Assembly: GCF_014651695.1 (NCBI RefSeq)
Contig: NZ_BMXJ01000004.1
Coordinates: 115,132 to 179,131, forward strand
Direction of reading: 5' to 3'
DNA from: Nocardiopsis terrae
GTDB lineage: Bacteria > Actinomycetota > Actinomycetes > Streptosporangiales > Streptosporangiaceae
DNA length: 64,000 nt
Positions 54,830 to 63,680 of the stretch are shown here, piece by piece; within the stretch, counting starts at the first letter, position 1; each line of letters begins with the position of its first letter. The notes beneath the pieces were generated by a model, which saw only the letters and a program-made list of their open reading frames with translations, did no database searches and was not told the origin of the DNA. Position numbers and translations under genes: made by a program.

Positions 54830-55402
54830 TCATCCGCGGGCGCCGATCCGGGCCAGGGAGTCCTCGATGTCGACGTCGTTGCGCGGCTGGTTGTAGGGCA
54901 GGCGGGACAGGGCCATGCCCATGGCGCAGGTGTCGGTGACGGCGGCGAAGACCAGGCCGGCCCCGACGAGACCGGCGACCGCGACCGCCGGGGGCCAGAC
55001 CAGGGAGGCGAGCACGGAGGTCAGGACGAGCCCCCCGGCCACCAACCGGACCTGGCGTTCCAGGGCCCACCGCTTCCGGCCGCGTTCGACGGGGGCGCGC
55101 TGGGCCTCCCAGGCGTTCATGCCGCCGTTCATCACGACCGTGTCGTGCAGGCCCGCGGCGGCCATCTTGCCCTGGCACTGCCCGGCCCGGCCGCCGGACT
55201 GGCAGACCAGGACGAGGCGGCCCCCGGCGTCGGCGACGATGCGCTCCAGGTGGGCGTCCACGCGCCCCAGCGGCAGGTTGATCGCGCCGGGGATGTGGGA
55301 GCTCTCGTACTCGGCGGGCGTACGCACGTCGACGAGCAGGGTGTGGGGGTCGGTTTCGAGCAGGTCGCGCACGGCGTGCGCGTCGATGCCGCGGTCACTC
55401 AT
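54830..55402 (-). CDS. Rhodanese with C-terminal DUF2892 membrane domain
   Basis: 190-aa protein. A single rhodanese domain (about 5-105) has the active loop LVCQSGGRAGQC with Cys67 as the sulfur carrier, and a second Cys nine residues on. The C-terminal part has two membrane helices (LVAGGLVLTSVLASLVWPPA and VAVAGLVGAGLVFAAVTDTC) of the DUF2892 type, which usually accompanies rhodaneses in sulfur-handling operons. It probably passes sulfane sulfur at the inner face of the membrane. ATG 55402 has GAAGGAGAG upstream; the operator at 55436-55453 is 33 bp away. Confidence 0.9.
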   Translation of the reverse strand: MSDRGIDAHAVRDLLETDPHTLLVDVRTPAEYESSHIPGAINLPLGRVDAHLERIVADAGGRLVLVCQSGGRAGQCQGKMAAAGLHDTVVMNGGMNAWEAQRAPVERGRKRWALERQVRLVAGGLVLTSVLASLVWPPAVAVAGLVGAGLVFAAVTDTCAMGMALSRLPYNQPRNDVDIEDSLARIGARG

Positions 55403-55435
55403 GTGTCTCTCCTTCGGTGGGGTCGAATCCTTGCT

Positions 55436-55453
55436 GACACCCCTGGGGGTATC
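55436..55453. promoter_or_regulatory. CstR-type operator before the rhodanese gene
   Basis: GACACCCCTGGGGGTATC, an 18-bp dyad with one mismatched pair. A weaker related element, ATACAGGGGGGAGTAT, lies at 55511-55526 in the same gap. Confidence 0.7.
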
Positions 55454-55621
55454 AAGAAGGCAGATGGGAGCTTCGGGTTCGGGGGCGACCAGCCGGAGCC
55501 ATCACCCCTCATACAGGGGGGAGTATCCAGAAGTCATGGGTGCGTCCAGACAGGGAACGAGGGGCAGCCGCGCAGGACCGGCCTGCGGGCGCCCGATCGC
55601 ACGGTCGGGGCCCGCGAACAC

Positions 55622-55948
<327 letters not shown>

Positions 55949-56139
55949 TCACCCGCGGCACCCGTCGCGTGCCTCACAGCACGGGGGATGCGGCTCGAAC
56001 CGGTACGGCCGCCGACCGCCCCGGGAAGCGCCTCAACAGGTGCCCCGATGGCCGACCAAATCCGGCCAAGGGCCCATCCTCCACCCGATGAGCGGTCCCT
56101 CGTGACGGAACGCCGTCCCGCACCTGGCATCAACGACGG

Positions 56140-56391
56140 GTGACGTTCCAGGGACCAGCCGCGTCCGTGAGCATCGAACGGAAGGGGGACCTGTTGGCCA
56201 GGGGCGACCGGGAACGCGCACGCATCGTGGACTTCTGGCGGGCGGTGGAGCTGTCCGAACCGCAGAAGGTGGAACGCCCCGACCTGAGGAGCGACACCCC
56301 CGTCTCCGAGGTTCGAGCCCGGGTTCCCCCGCCCTGGGGCGCCACGTGCTCCACGGTGGGCTGGCGGGCCGACCAACCCCGGCCACCGTGA
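56140..56391 (+). pseudogene. Remnant of the N-terminus of a helicase/AAA-type gene
   Basis: An 83-codon frame whose first half, RGDRERARIVDFWRAVELSE then PQKVERPDLRSD, resembles the opening of large actinobacterial AAA/superfamily-1 helicase-like proteins (a D/Y-F/Y-WRAVE-x-x-x-P-Q motif). It then runs into unrelated sequence and stops. No continuation is seen in other frames before the toxin-antitoxin genes. Best read as a decayed fragment left by a deletion; it could also be chance. It lies in a 540-bp gap between the CstR and MazF genes. Confidence 0.35.
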
Positions 56392-56425
56392 GCAGGTACG
56401 CACACCGGTCCTCCCTGAAGCCGGC

Positions 56426-56794
56426 TCAGACCTGGCCGGTGTACTCGGCGAGGTTGACGTAGACGTCTTCCAGCAGGTGAGCGGGAAGTTGACCGACGTA
56501 GTCACCGATGTCGTCCTTGGCGACGGGTTGCACGGCCGCCACGCGGACCCAGCACTTCTTCTGCACGTTGCCGACACCGTGGCTGAGTTTCACGCAGTAC
56601 CGGGTCCTACGGGAGGACTGGCTCGAACACGGGGCCACCAGGACGATCGGCCAATCCTGGTTCTCGTGCTCGGCGTCGCCGCTGATCACCACGACGGCGC
56701 GCCGCGGATGCAGGTCTCGGTCTTGGTCAGGGGGCAGGGCGAGAAGGCGGTCGGGGACCCAGTAGATCCCACCGCGTTTGATCGGGGGTTTCAC
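56426..56794 (-). CDS. MazF/PemK-type toxin
   Basis: 122-aa endoribonuclease-type toxin. Family landmarks are KRGGIYWVPDRLLALPPDQD, HPRRAVVVISGDAEH, WPIVLVAPCSSQ and CVKLSHGVGNVQKKCWVRVA (strand order of the MazF/CcdB barrel). It would cut RNA and slow growth when freed from its antitoxin. GTG 56794 overlaps the stop of the upstream gene (GTGA), so toxin translation is coupled to that of the Panacea protein. Confidence 0.82.
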   Translation of the reverse strand: MKPPIKRGGIYWVPDRLLALPPDQDRDLHPRRAVVVISGDAEHENQDWPIVLVAPCSSQSSRRTRYCVKLSHGVGNVQKKCWVRVAAVQPVAKDDIGDYVGQLPAHLLEDVYVNLAEYTGQV

Positions 56795-57432
56795 TCCTCA
56801 CCCAGCGCCTTCGTGGTCGCCCGGCGACGGGCCTCGACGGATTCGGCCATTTCCGCGAGGAGGTCCTCCCCCACACCCGGATCGGATTCGACAGGACCTC
56901 TGTCGGCCAACCGCGCCCGGTAGCGTTCCTTGAGGGCGGCGTACTGTTTGCGGCGCCTGGCCCGGTTCAGGTCGAGAAGCACCCCGCGTTCGCCCTCGGA
57001 CCGGGCCTGCACCATGGGCGCGGTTTCGTATGCCAGGTCTCTCAGCTGAGCGGCGGACCTGCCACCGTGTTCGGCGACGACCTTGCCGAGCACCGTCAGT
57101 GACCCGGATTCGAGAGGGGCGTCAACGTCCTCGACCAGGCGAAGCCGCACTTCCCCGCAGGAGCTCTGGGAGTCCTGGGTGCGTTCGATGATCCCGGAGG
57201 CGACCAGAGCATCCTCGACCCGGTACTGGGCCGGGTCGAAGGGGCCGTGGTTCTCCCATCGCCAGGTCGCACCGCTGAACGCGACGCTTCCGTTCTCGAC
57301 AGCGGAAAGGTCGGCGAGGTAGAGGAGCTTGGCGATCTTGGTCCGGTTGAGGGTGTGCCCCTGGTCCCGCGCGACCCGGAACAGGGAGAGTACGGAGCGC
57401 AGCAGCGGGTCTTCGGGCTGACTGAAGATCAT
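56791..57432 (-). CDS. Panacea-domain (DUF4065/SocA-like) antitoxin
   Basis: 213-aa protein whose N-terminal 120 residues form a Panacea domain: TLNRTKIAKLLYLADLSAVE, then WRWENHGPFDPAQYRVEDAL and VASGIIERT. This domain is known to neutralise many unrelated toxin types when placed beside them. The C-terminal half is helical and charged (LDLNRARRRKQYAALKERYR) and may bind the toxin or DNA. It precedes the MazF-type gene by a 4-nt overlap, so the pair is a likely toxin-antitoxin module. I chose ATG 57432, 11 nt after GGAGG; ATG 57441 and 57471 are alternatives. Confidence 0.82.
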   Translation of the reverse strand: MIFSQPEDPLLRSVLSLFRVARDQGHTLNRTKIAKLLYLADLSAVENGSVAFSGATWRWENHGPFDPAQYRVEDALVASGIIERTQDSQSSCGEVRLRLVEDVDAPLESGSLTVLGKVVAEHGGRSAAQLRDLAYETAPMVQARSEGERGVLLDLNRARRRKQYAALKERYRARLADRGPVESDPGVGEDLLAEMAESVEARRRATTKALGEE

Positions 57433-57748
57433 GCCGTGCATCACCTCCGTCTCACACGAGGAGATCGTCATGCCGAGTCACTTTCAAGCTTAGGGGTGGC
57501 CTGCCGAACGCTGCGGGTGCCATGCGGAAGACCTCTTCATCATGGCAGGCGCACCTCGGGCATGGTGGGCGAACGTGGCGAAGAGCAGGGGCCGTGGGCA
57601 GGGTGGGCCGGTAGGGGCGAGCCTCCCGCTGTCGACAACGGTAGGGATTGGCGGCCCGGGCCACCAGAGGCGGCGGGGCAGCTGTGGACGATCGGCCCGC
57701 AGGAGAAGCGGGGCCCTGTCGCGCCGGGCCCGGGAGGCCGGTGCGACC
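57433..57748. other. Intergenic region upstream of the Panacea gene
   Basis: 316 bp between the antitoxin start and the stop of the LuxR-family gene, both on the minus strand. No gene supported. It should contain the toxin-antitoxin promoter; I saw no striking dyad. Confidence 0.45.
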
Positions 57749-60358
57749 TCAGGACGGGGCGGGCGGATCACCCTCGGGTGCCAGGACCTCGCGCAACTCG
57801 GCCCTGTCGCGCACGCCCAGCTTGCGGTAGGCGGCGGCGAGCTGGTTGTTGACCGTGTTGGCGGAACTGCCGAGCCGGTGGGCGATCTCCTTCGAGGTCA
57901 GACGCTGTGCCGCCAAAAAGGCGACCTCGGCCTCCCTGGGGGTGAGCAGCGCGGACCGGTCGGGCGCGGCCGACCAGAGGGCCGGTCCCCGTCCGATCCG
58001 GGCGGCGCGCGCGTTCCACAGGTCCGCGGCCCGCCGGTCCGCGTCCGCCGAGGCCCAACGGGCCATGATGAGCGCGGTGTCCGCGGCGGTGGCGCGCATG
58101 CCCAGATCCCTCGCGCGCGCGAACAGGTCCGCCGTCGCCTCGTGGTCGCGGCGCTCCACCGCCGCCGCGTGTTCCTGGATGAAGACGGCCAGGCCACCGC
58201 CAGCGGCGTCGGCGGCCTCCGCCACGAGTTCGGCCACCGGCCCGGTGCGGCCGAGCCGCGCGGCGCAGTGCGCCAGCATCCCCGCCAGGAACACGTGCCG
58301 GGCGTCGAGCAGGTACCGGGCGCCCTCCGCCAGGGTCGCCGCGGCCTCCTCCGGCCTGCCCGAGGACCGTTCACGCCACGCCTGTGCCCAGGTCAGCTGC
58401 ATCCTGACCTTGGGGTCGGCCAGGCTCGCCCCGGCGATGCCGCCCCGGTGGCTTTCCGCCTCGCCCGGCCTGCCCGCGGCGGTGCAGGCGGCCGAGGCCA
58501 GGGCGAGCGCGGCGGGCAACAGGCCCATCGGGTCCCGCCAGCGCAGGTGCCGGACCGCTGAGGCGGCCAGTGCGTGTGCTCGCTCGGCGTCGTCGGTGAG
58601 GAGTTCGGTGAGGCCGAGCGCGTACTCCCAGGTGCCGCGCATCTGCGGGTCTTCCAGGGCGCAGGAGCGGATCTCCTGCTCCAGCGCACCGCGGGTGGCG
58701 ATGACGTCCCCGGTGTAGGACAGGGCCATGAACCCGGCGAGGCGCGTCGTCTGGTCGGCCGCGGGGAGCCGCTCCCGGTGCCCGGGCAGTACCTCGCCCA
58801 GTCGCCGCAGGAGCTGTTCCGCCTCCGCCAGGGGACCCGTGATCACCGTCGCCATCACGGTGACCAGCAGGGTGTGGGCGTACGCGGTGCCCTGGGACGC
58901 GGTGGCCGGCGGGGCCAGGACCGCGTGCAGGCCGCCGACCATCCGCCACTGGAAGGCGTCGTGTTCCACCCGGACGGTCTCCACGGGATCGCTGACGCGT
59001 TCCAGCGCCTCCTGGAGGAGGTGGGCGGCGTCGGCCGCCCGGTGGTGGCGTGTGGCCAGGTGGTGGGCCTTGGCCCGGGCCGCCGTCGAGGTCTCGGTGT
59101 CGGTTCGCGCGCGCTCCAGGGCGAGGTCGAGATGGCGGTCGGCGAGGTCGCGTTCACCCAGTGCCGAGGCGCTCAGTCCGGCCGCGCTCAACGCCCGGAC
59201 GTCACCGGGGGCGCTCTCCAGCGCACGCGTGGCGATCCGCAGGGCGAGGTCGTGCCGCATGAGCGCGTGGGCGTGCTCGGCCGTGGCCGCGGCCGCTTCG
59301 GTGGAGACGGGCTCCCCCGACTCCACGGCCAGGATCACGGACCGCCTGGTCAGGTCGGCGGCCCGCGCGGGGGCGACCGAGGCCGCCGCCTCGGCGAGCA
59401 GCGCGGCGGCGCGTTTGCGGTGTCTTCGCCGGTGGGCGTCGGGGACGCGGGCGCGCAGCGCCTCGTCGTAGAGGGGGTGGGCCAGGTGCAGCCACCCGTC
59501 GGTTTGCGCCACGACCCTCTCAGCGATGAGGTGGTCCCACTCGCGGGGGTCGAGTGCTGACACGGGCAGTTCTCCCGCCGCGGCGAGGACCGAGGCGAGC
59601 GCGAGGTCGCGTGCGGGCAGGGCGCGCAGGTGGGAGCCGATCAGCTGGGTCAGCCGACTCGTGGGGCGCAGGGGTCCGTTCAGGTCCCAGCCGTGCGGGG
59701 TGTGCACCAGGGTCCCCTCGGCGCGGGAGCCGCGTACGAGTTCCCGGACGTGCAGGGGATTGCCCTCGGCTCGGGCGGCGATCGCCGCGGCGGCCCCGGG
59801 GGTGAGGCGCCCGTCCAGGAACTGCCCGGCCAGCCGCACCGACTCCGTCTCCGAGAGCGGGGGCAGGGTGTGCGCGGTCAGGCTGCCGTGGTCGTAGAGT
59901 TCGCGGACCGTCTCGGGGGCTCCGGTGAGCCGCCGGGTCGTGACCACCGTGCGCAGGTGCGTGTCGCGGATCAGGTGGGCCGTGGCGAACAGCGAGGCCG
60001 GGTCCAGCGCGTCGACGTTGTCCACGAGCAGGATCGCGACGGACCGCCGTTGGGCGAAGTACGAGATCAGGCGAGCCGTGGGCGAGGCCTCCCGCGTTGC
60101 CTGTGCCACCGACGGTTCGAGGCCGGCGAACGCCCCCAGGGGGATGTCGGCGCCGACGGTGGAACCGGAGACCAGGAAGGGTGCGAGGCCGACGGTTCGC
60201 AGCTCCTCGGCGAGGTCGCGGAGCAGGTGGCTCTTACCGATACCGCCGGGGCCTTCCACCAGGTGTGCGCGGGGCGTTCCGGTTCGTGACGACAGTGCGG
60301 CGACCAGGTCCCGCCGTTCGTGTTCACGCGAGGACAGCGGCTCCGGTCTGTCAGCCAT
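57749..60358 (-). CDS. LAL-type LuxR-family ATPase regulator
   Basis: 869-aa transcription activator of the MalT/LAL class. The N-terminal AAA ATPase has Walker A LVEGPGGIGKSHLL (about 34-47) and Walker B VAILLVDNVDALD (about 107-119). A long helical sensor region follows (about 290-790, TPR-like). The C-terminus has a LuxR helix-turn-helix: LLTPREAEVAFLAAQRLTSK, then EIAHRLGSSANTVNNQLAA. Such proteins often control secondary metabolism or polysaccharide use after ATP and ligand binding. The start ATG 60358 has no Shine-Dalgarno; TAGGCT lies 8 nt upstream. It is divergent from the lipoprotein gene, which may be a target. Confidence 0.9.
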   Translation of the reverse strand: MADRPEPLSSREHERRDLVAALSSRTGTPRAHLVEGPGGIGKSHLLRDLAEELRTVGLAPFLVSGSTVGADIPLGAFAGLEPSVAQATREASPTARLISYFAQRRSVAILLVDNVDALDPASLFATAHLIRDTHLRTVVTTRRLTGAPETVRELYDHGSLTAHTLPPLSETESVRLAGQFLDGRLTPGAAAAIAARAEGNPLHVRELVRGSRAEGTLVHTPHGWDLNGPLRPTSRLTQLIGSHLRALPARDLALASVLAAAGELPVSALDPREWDHLIAERVVAQTDGWLHLAHPLYDEALRARVPDAHRRRHRKRAAALLAEAAASVAPARAADLTRRSVILAVESGEPVSTEAAAATAEHAHALMRHDLALRIATRALESAPGDVRALSAAGLSASALGERDLADRHLDLALERARTDTETSTAARAKAHHLATRHHRAADAAHLLQEALERVSDPVETVRVEHDAFQWRMVGGLHAVLAPPATASQGTAYAHTLLVTVMATVITGPLAEAEQLLRRLGEVLPGHRERLPAADQTTRLAGFMALSYTGDVIATRGALEQEIRSCALEDPQMRGTWEYALGLTELLTDDAERAHALAASAVRHLRWRDPMGLLPAALALASAACTAAGRPGEAESHRGGIAGASLADPKVRMQLTWAQAWRERSSGRPEEAAATLAEGARYLLDARHVFLAGMLAHCAARLGRTGPVAELVAEAADAAGGGLAVFIQEHAAAVERRDHEATADLFARARDLGMRATAADTALIMARWASADADRRAADLWNARAARIGRGPALWSAAPDRSALLTPREAEVAFLAAQRLTSKEIAHRLGSSANTVNNQLAAAYRKLGVRDRAELREVLAPEGDPPAPS

Positions 60359-60538
60359 GACGAGGGAGCCTAACAGCGGTCGACGCCCTCCAACCCTTCC
60401 TGCCCCGAGCCGTAGTCAGAAATTGACCATGGTGACCCCGGGGCCGCGTCACTACCTTGTGCCTTCGGTGCACCGGGAGCCGGGAAAGGCCGTCCGGGTC
60501 ACCGCCGCACACACGCTGACGACGGAGGTACCTTGCCG

Positions 60539-61198
60539 GTGCACGCCACCCCATCGCCGACGAGGCGAACACCCTTCCTCGTCCTGCTTCCCTTCCTCGC
60601 CCTGGTCACCGGCTGCTTCGGTGCGGAGGAGCCCGCCCCGTCGGACGCCTCGGCAGCGGGCGTTCCGTCCGACGGGGCCGGAGCGGTTTCCGACGGCGAG
60701 GAGGATGCCGCGCCCGGTGAGGCGTTGGACGAACTGTTCGCCGACTCACTCCACGACGTCGCCCCCGCTGCGGCGGGGACCGCCTACATCGAGGTCGACG
60801 GCACGCGGTTGGAGTTCGACGAACTCTCCTGCGAGCACATGGAAGCGGAGGGGGGTGAACGGCTCAGCGTGCTGGCGACGGGAGAGGACGCCGACCTCGG
60901 CCCGATCGAGTTGCGCATGACGCGCGAGATCGGTCCCGACCTCGGCTGGAACTGGGAAGACGAGCTCGTGCAGCTCACCCTGGTCGGCGGTACCCGGGAT
61001 CGCGAACTCAACAGCATCTCGATGGTCCAGCACGGACGCGAGCGGGGCGGTTCGCCCGAGTGGGACCACGGGAGCGGTCCCTCTCCGCTGATCCGGGCCA
61101 TGGGTGAGGAGGCGACCGCGACCGGGACCATCGCCGATGCCCCGATGTCACAGGACCCGTTGTCGGGTGACTTCACGGCCGCCGCCCACTGCGGTTGA
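60539..61198 (+). CDS. Predicted lipoprotein of unknown function
   Basis: 219-aa exported protein. The signal with lipobox (FLVLLPFLALVTGC, Cys about 26) is followed by an acidic, low-complexity linker to residue 70. The folded part starts near YIEVDGTRLEFDELSCEHME and ends DFTAAAHCG, with two cysteines that could pair. It resembles the DUF/lipoprotein group of antigen-like proteins (LpqH-like), but only loosely. GTG 60539 or TTG 60533 could start it; GGAGG is 10 or 4 nt away. It is in tandem with another exported protein and divergent from the LuxR regulator. Confidence 0.7.
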   Translation: MHATPSPTRRTPFLVLLPFLALVTGCFGAEEPAPSDASAAGVPSDGAGAVSDGEEDAAPGEALDELFADSLHDVAPAAAGTAYIEVDGTRLEFDELSCEHMEAEGGERLSVLATGEDADLGPIELRMTREIGPDLGWNWEDELVQLTLVGGTRDRELNSISMVQHGRERGGSPEWDHGSGPSPLIRAMGEEATATGTIADAPMSQDPLSGDFTAAAHCG

Positions 61199-61266
61199 AC
61201 CGGGCGCCGGACACCGTCAGCCGTATCCGGCCCTCGCGGGCCGCCCAACAACTTTCGGAGCACACC

Positions 61267-61836
61267 ATGCAACACCGACGCCTGGCCCCCGCCCTGCTAC
61301 TGGCCTTCGCCTTCGCACCGGCCGCGAGTGCCTGCTCTGTCCCGGGCACCGGCGAGGGGGGCACCGCTGCCCGGGGCGAAGGGGCCGCCGCCGAAGAGAC
61401 CGTCGGGGAGGAGGGCGCTCAGGAGGGGGGTGCTGACCGCGACGACACCGGAGCTGTCCTGGGCACGGTCTCCGTGGACGGGGCGGAGTACGAGATCACC
61501 GAGGTGCGCAACTGCGTCCCGCTGGAACAGGTCGGCATAGAGCGGGAACTGGAGTTGCAGGGCTTCGGTGATCTCGACGGCGAGACGGTCCAGGTCGACG
61601 CCTACGTCCAAACGATCGGCGGAGCGTCGATGGACAGCGTTTCCTGGTCGGGCCCCGAGGGGGTGTTCGGTTCCGGGCAGGGGGCGGCGGGTTCCGGCCA
61701 GGAGGTGGCGTTGGAGGTCTCCGGCGACCAGGTCACCGGTAGCGCCGTCCTGGGCGACGCCCTGGCAGGGACCGAGACGGTCTCGGTCGAGCTCACCCTC
61801 CCGGTCCCGGACGAGCTGGTCGATTGCCACGTGTGA
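61267..61836 (+). CDS. Exported protein, probably related to the 60539 lipoprotein
   Basis: 189-aa protein. The signal peptide APALLLAFAFAPAASAC has a weak lipobox (Ala at -3 rather than Leu). An acidic linker (about 28-62) precedes a small domain, VSVDGAEYEITEVRNCVPLE to VELTLPVPDELVDCHV. Its two cysteines sit like those of the upstream protein (one early, one near the C-terminus), so the two may be distant paralogues. ATG 61267 has CGGAG 7 nt upstream. The gap to the upstream gene is 68 bp; co-transcription is likely. Confidence 0.68.
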   Translation: MQHRRLAPALLLAFAFAPAASACSVPGTGEGGTAARGEGAAAEETVGEEGAQEGGADRDDTGAVLGTVSVDGAEYEITEVRNCVPLEQVGIERELELQGFGDLDGETVQVDAYVQTIGGASMDSVSWSGPEGVFGSGQGAAGSGQEVALEVSGDQVTGSAVLGDALAGTETVSVELTLPVPDELVDCHV

Positions 61837-61845
61837 GCTGGCGCG

Positions 61846-61872
61846 GGTGCCCGCCCGCGGGGTGCGGGCACC
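61846..61872. terminator. 9-bp stem after the exported-protein genes
   Basis: GGTGCCCGC and GCGGGCACC around a 9-nt loop, 10 bp after the stop at 61836. The rest of the gap up to 62147 holds no supported gene. Confidence 0.55.
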
Positions 61873-62147
61873 GGGGTCCCGACGGGGGCGTTCAGCGAAC
61901 GGACGGATCGGCCCGGCCGATCTGATCGGCAGCGGCCAGCTCGGCGTCGGCCCGGCGATGCGGAATGCACGGAACCGGGAGCGCGGCGCGCTCTTCTTCG
62001 CCGCTGACGAGTGGCGGGCCCTCCTCGGGGTTGCCCGGGGCGGCCTCCGCTGCACCAGCCGTTGCGTGCTCACCGGCGGCAAGCTCTCCGAAACAGCACG
62101 GGTCCCTCGCTCCCTCCCGGGGAAGCGGGGCCTGCCCGTTCCCCGCG

Positions 62148-62741
62148 TTACACCGCGCGGCTGCTCAGGGTGAGTGTGTGGACCGAACACGCACCCTCGG
62201 GGGAGGTCACCGCCACCTCGGTCAGGCACCCGGGACCGACATCGAGCTTCAGGCTCAACGACCGCCCGTCGGGAACCGAGAAACTGCTGTACGGGGAGGG
62301 TTCGTTGCCCAGGGGTCGGGCCGCAAGGCGCACGGACCCGCGTTCGCCCTCGCCCTCCTCCTCGACGGAATCGACCAGGACCCTGGCGAGGAGATCCACC
62401 GGACGCACCATCTCCACCAGCCACGTGACCACGACCGCCAGCCACGAGGAGAAGTACCGGGGTTCGTCGGGATCGACCCCGTCGGGAACCGGACTGCGGA
62501 ACCTCCTCTCGTCGGTGACGTGCGACAGTTCGTCCCCGTCACAGGACCAGCGGTCCTGTCGGCCCCCGGTGGAAACCGTGTACTCCCAGTGCAGTGGGTC
62601 GGCCACGCCCAACCGGCGCTCGGACCTGAGCCCCTCTCCCCCACCGTGCACCTCGGACCCGGCGCGCACGAGCGTCGCACGGGCGTCGAAGGAACCGCTC
62701 CGGCTCACCAGGGCGAGCCACGACCCCACGTCCACACGCAT
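62148..62741 (-). CDS. Hypothetical protein, 197 aa
   Basis: Soluble protein of unknown family, mostly beta-like with one short hydrophobic segment (WLAVVVTWLVEMVRPVDLLA). Other landmarks are WEYTVSTGGRQDRWSCDGDE and SPYSSFSVPDGRSLSLKLDV. No signal peptide or metal motif. ATG 62741 has GGGAGG 5 nt upstream. It is convergent with the exported-protein pair. Confidence 0.6.
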   Translation of the reverse strand: MRVDVGSWLALVSRSGSFDARATLVRAGSEVHGGGEGLRSERRLGVADPLHWEYTVSTGGRQDRWSCDGDELSHVTDERRFRSPVPDGVDPDEPRYFSSWLAVVVTWLVEMVRPVDLLARVLVDSVEEEGEGERGSVRLAARPLGNEPSPYSSFSVPDGRSLSLKLDVGPGCLTEVAVTSPEGACSVHTLTLSSRAV

Positions 62742-63566
62742 CCCGGCCTCCCCTCACGCCTCCGGGCACAACAGCCATGGCACGAACACAACGCCCCCGG
62801 TCCTACCCGTCACCCCTGTCGGCCACGCCGCGTGCACGACCAGACGGTCCGCGGGAATCGGGGATCAATCACGGCGCGGGCACCCCCAGACCCACCCGTC
62901 ACCGTGATGCCGGCACGCATCCATGCCGCCCCCTCGAACGAACACAGCGTTTCCGTGCCGGACTCCTTGCCGGGAACCCCGCTCTCCCTGCCTCGGTATG
63001 CGAGTAGAGGACGCGCCGGGGCGGATGTTCCGGTGCGGCCCTGTCGGGGTGCGGTGGCGGATGGCTGCAGCACAACCGTGGCCAGGTGGTGGGCGAGGGC
63101 TCCGGTCGCGGCCGCACCGGTCCACGACATCGGCTACGCACCGGCACTGGCGAGTACCGGGTTTCAACCGCTCGGCGATGCCCACCGGTTGCGTGGACAG
63201 GGTGCTGACAGTCCCCCTTCCGGCTACCAGGAGTTCGGAGTTCAGGTTCTGCTGGCTTCGTACAGCCTGAACCCCTACGACCGCTCCTGCAGGGTGAGTT
63301 CGGAGCCGCGTCACCCGGGCGGCGTGAAGCGCATCACATGGCCGATTTCGGCCAGCCCGTCCTCTCCGAGGTGCAGCACGCCTTTGGTGTGCGTGTGACC
63401 TCCCCCGACGCCCGAACCCCTCTCTCTCAGCCACCTTCTGGGCTGCTGAATAGTCACTGACGCATCGGGACAAAACCCGCCAGAATCAGAACCGCGGCTA
63501 CGCACGGCGCGACTCATAGAACGCAAAGCCATCTCGTGGTGCGGATCAGAACGGAGAGGCAGGCCT
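62742..63566. other. 825-bp region without a supported gene
   Basis: Frames here have weak third-position GC bias and no ribosome sites. A CATAGAAC element near 63510 could be a promoter -10 for the small ORF at 63567. I saw no tRNA, repeat or insertion sequence. It could hold a decayed gene or a non-coding RNA that I cannot recognise. Confidence 0.4.
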
Positions 63567-63680
63567 GTGAAGTTCCAGTTCATCCCGCAGAAGAAGTGGG
63601 ACTCACCCCCCGAGCAGGAGAGCGGGCTCTTCCGTCCCGAGGTCTTCGGCCCCCGGCCCCGGGGAGGCGGCGGTGGGTAG
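63567..63680 (+). CDS. 37-aa small ORF upstream of the DUF6507 gene
   Basis: GTG start with GGAGAGG 7 nt upstream. The peptide begins VKFQFIPQKKWDSPPEQESG and ends in a basic Gly-rich tail (GPRPRGGGGG). Its stop lies 8 nt inside the next gene, and that gene's ribosome site (GGGGAGG) is within this ORF, so the two are coupled. Function unknown; a chaperone or partner of the WXG-like protein is possible. Confidence 0.5.
   Translation: MKFQFIPQKKWDSPPEQESGLFRPEVFGPRPRGGGGG

Noticed and set aside
63311..63583. 90-codon minus-strand frame near the window end
   Set aside because: Poor codon bias, no ribosome site, and it overlaps the start of the better supported 37-aa ORF.
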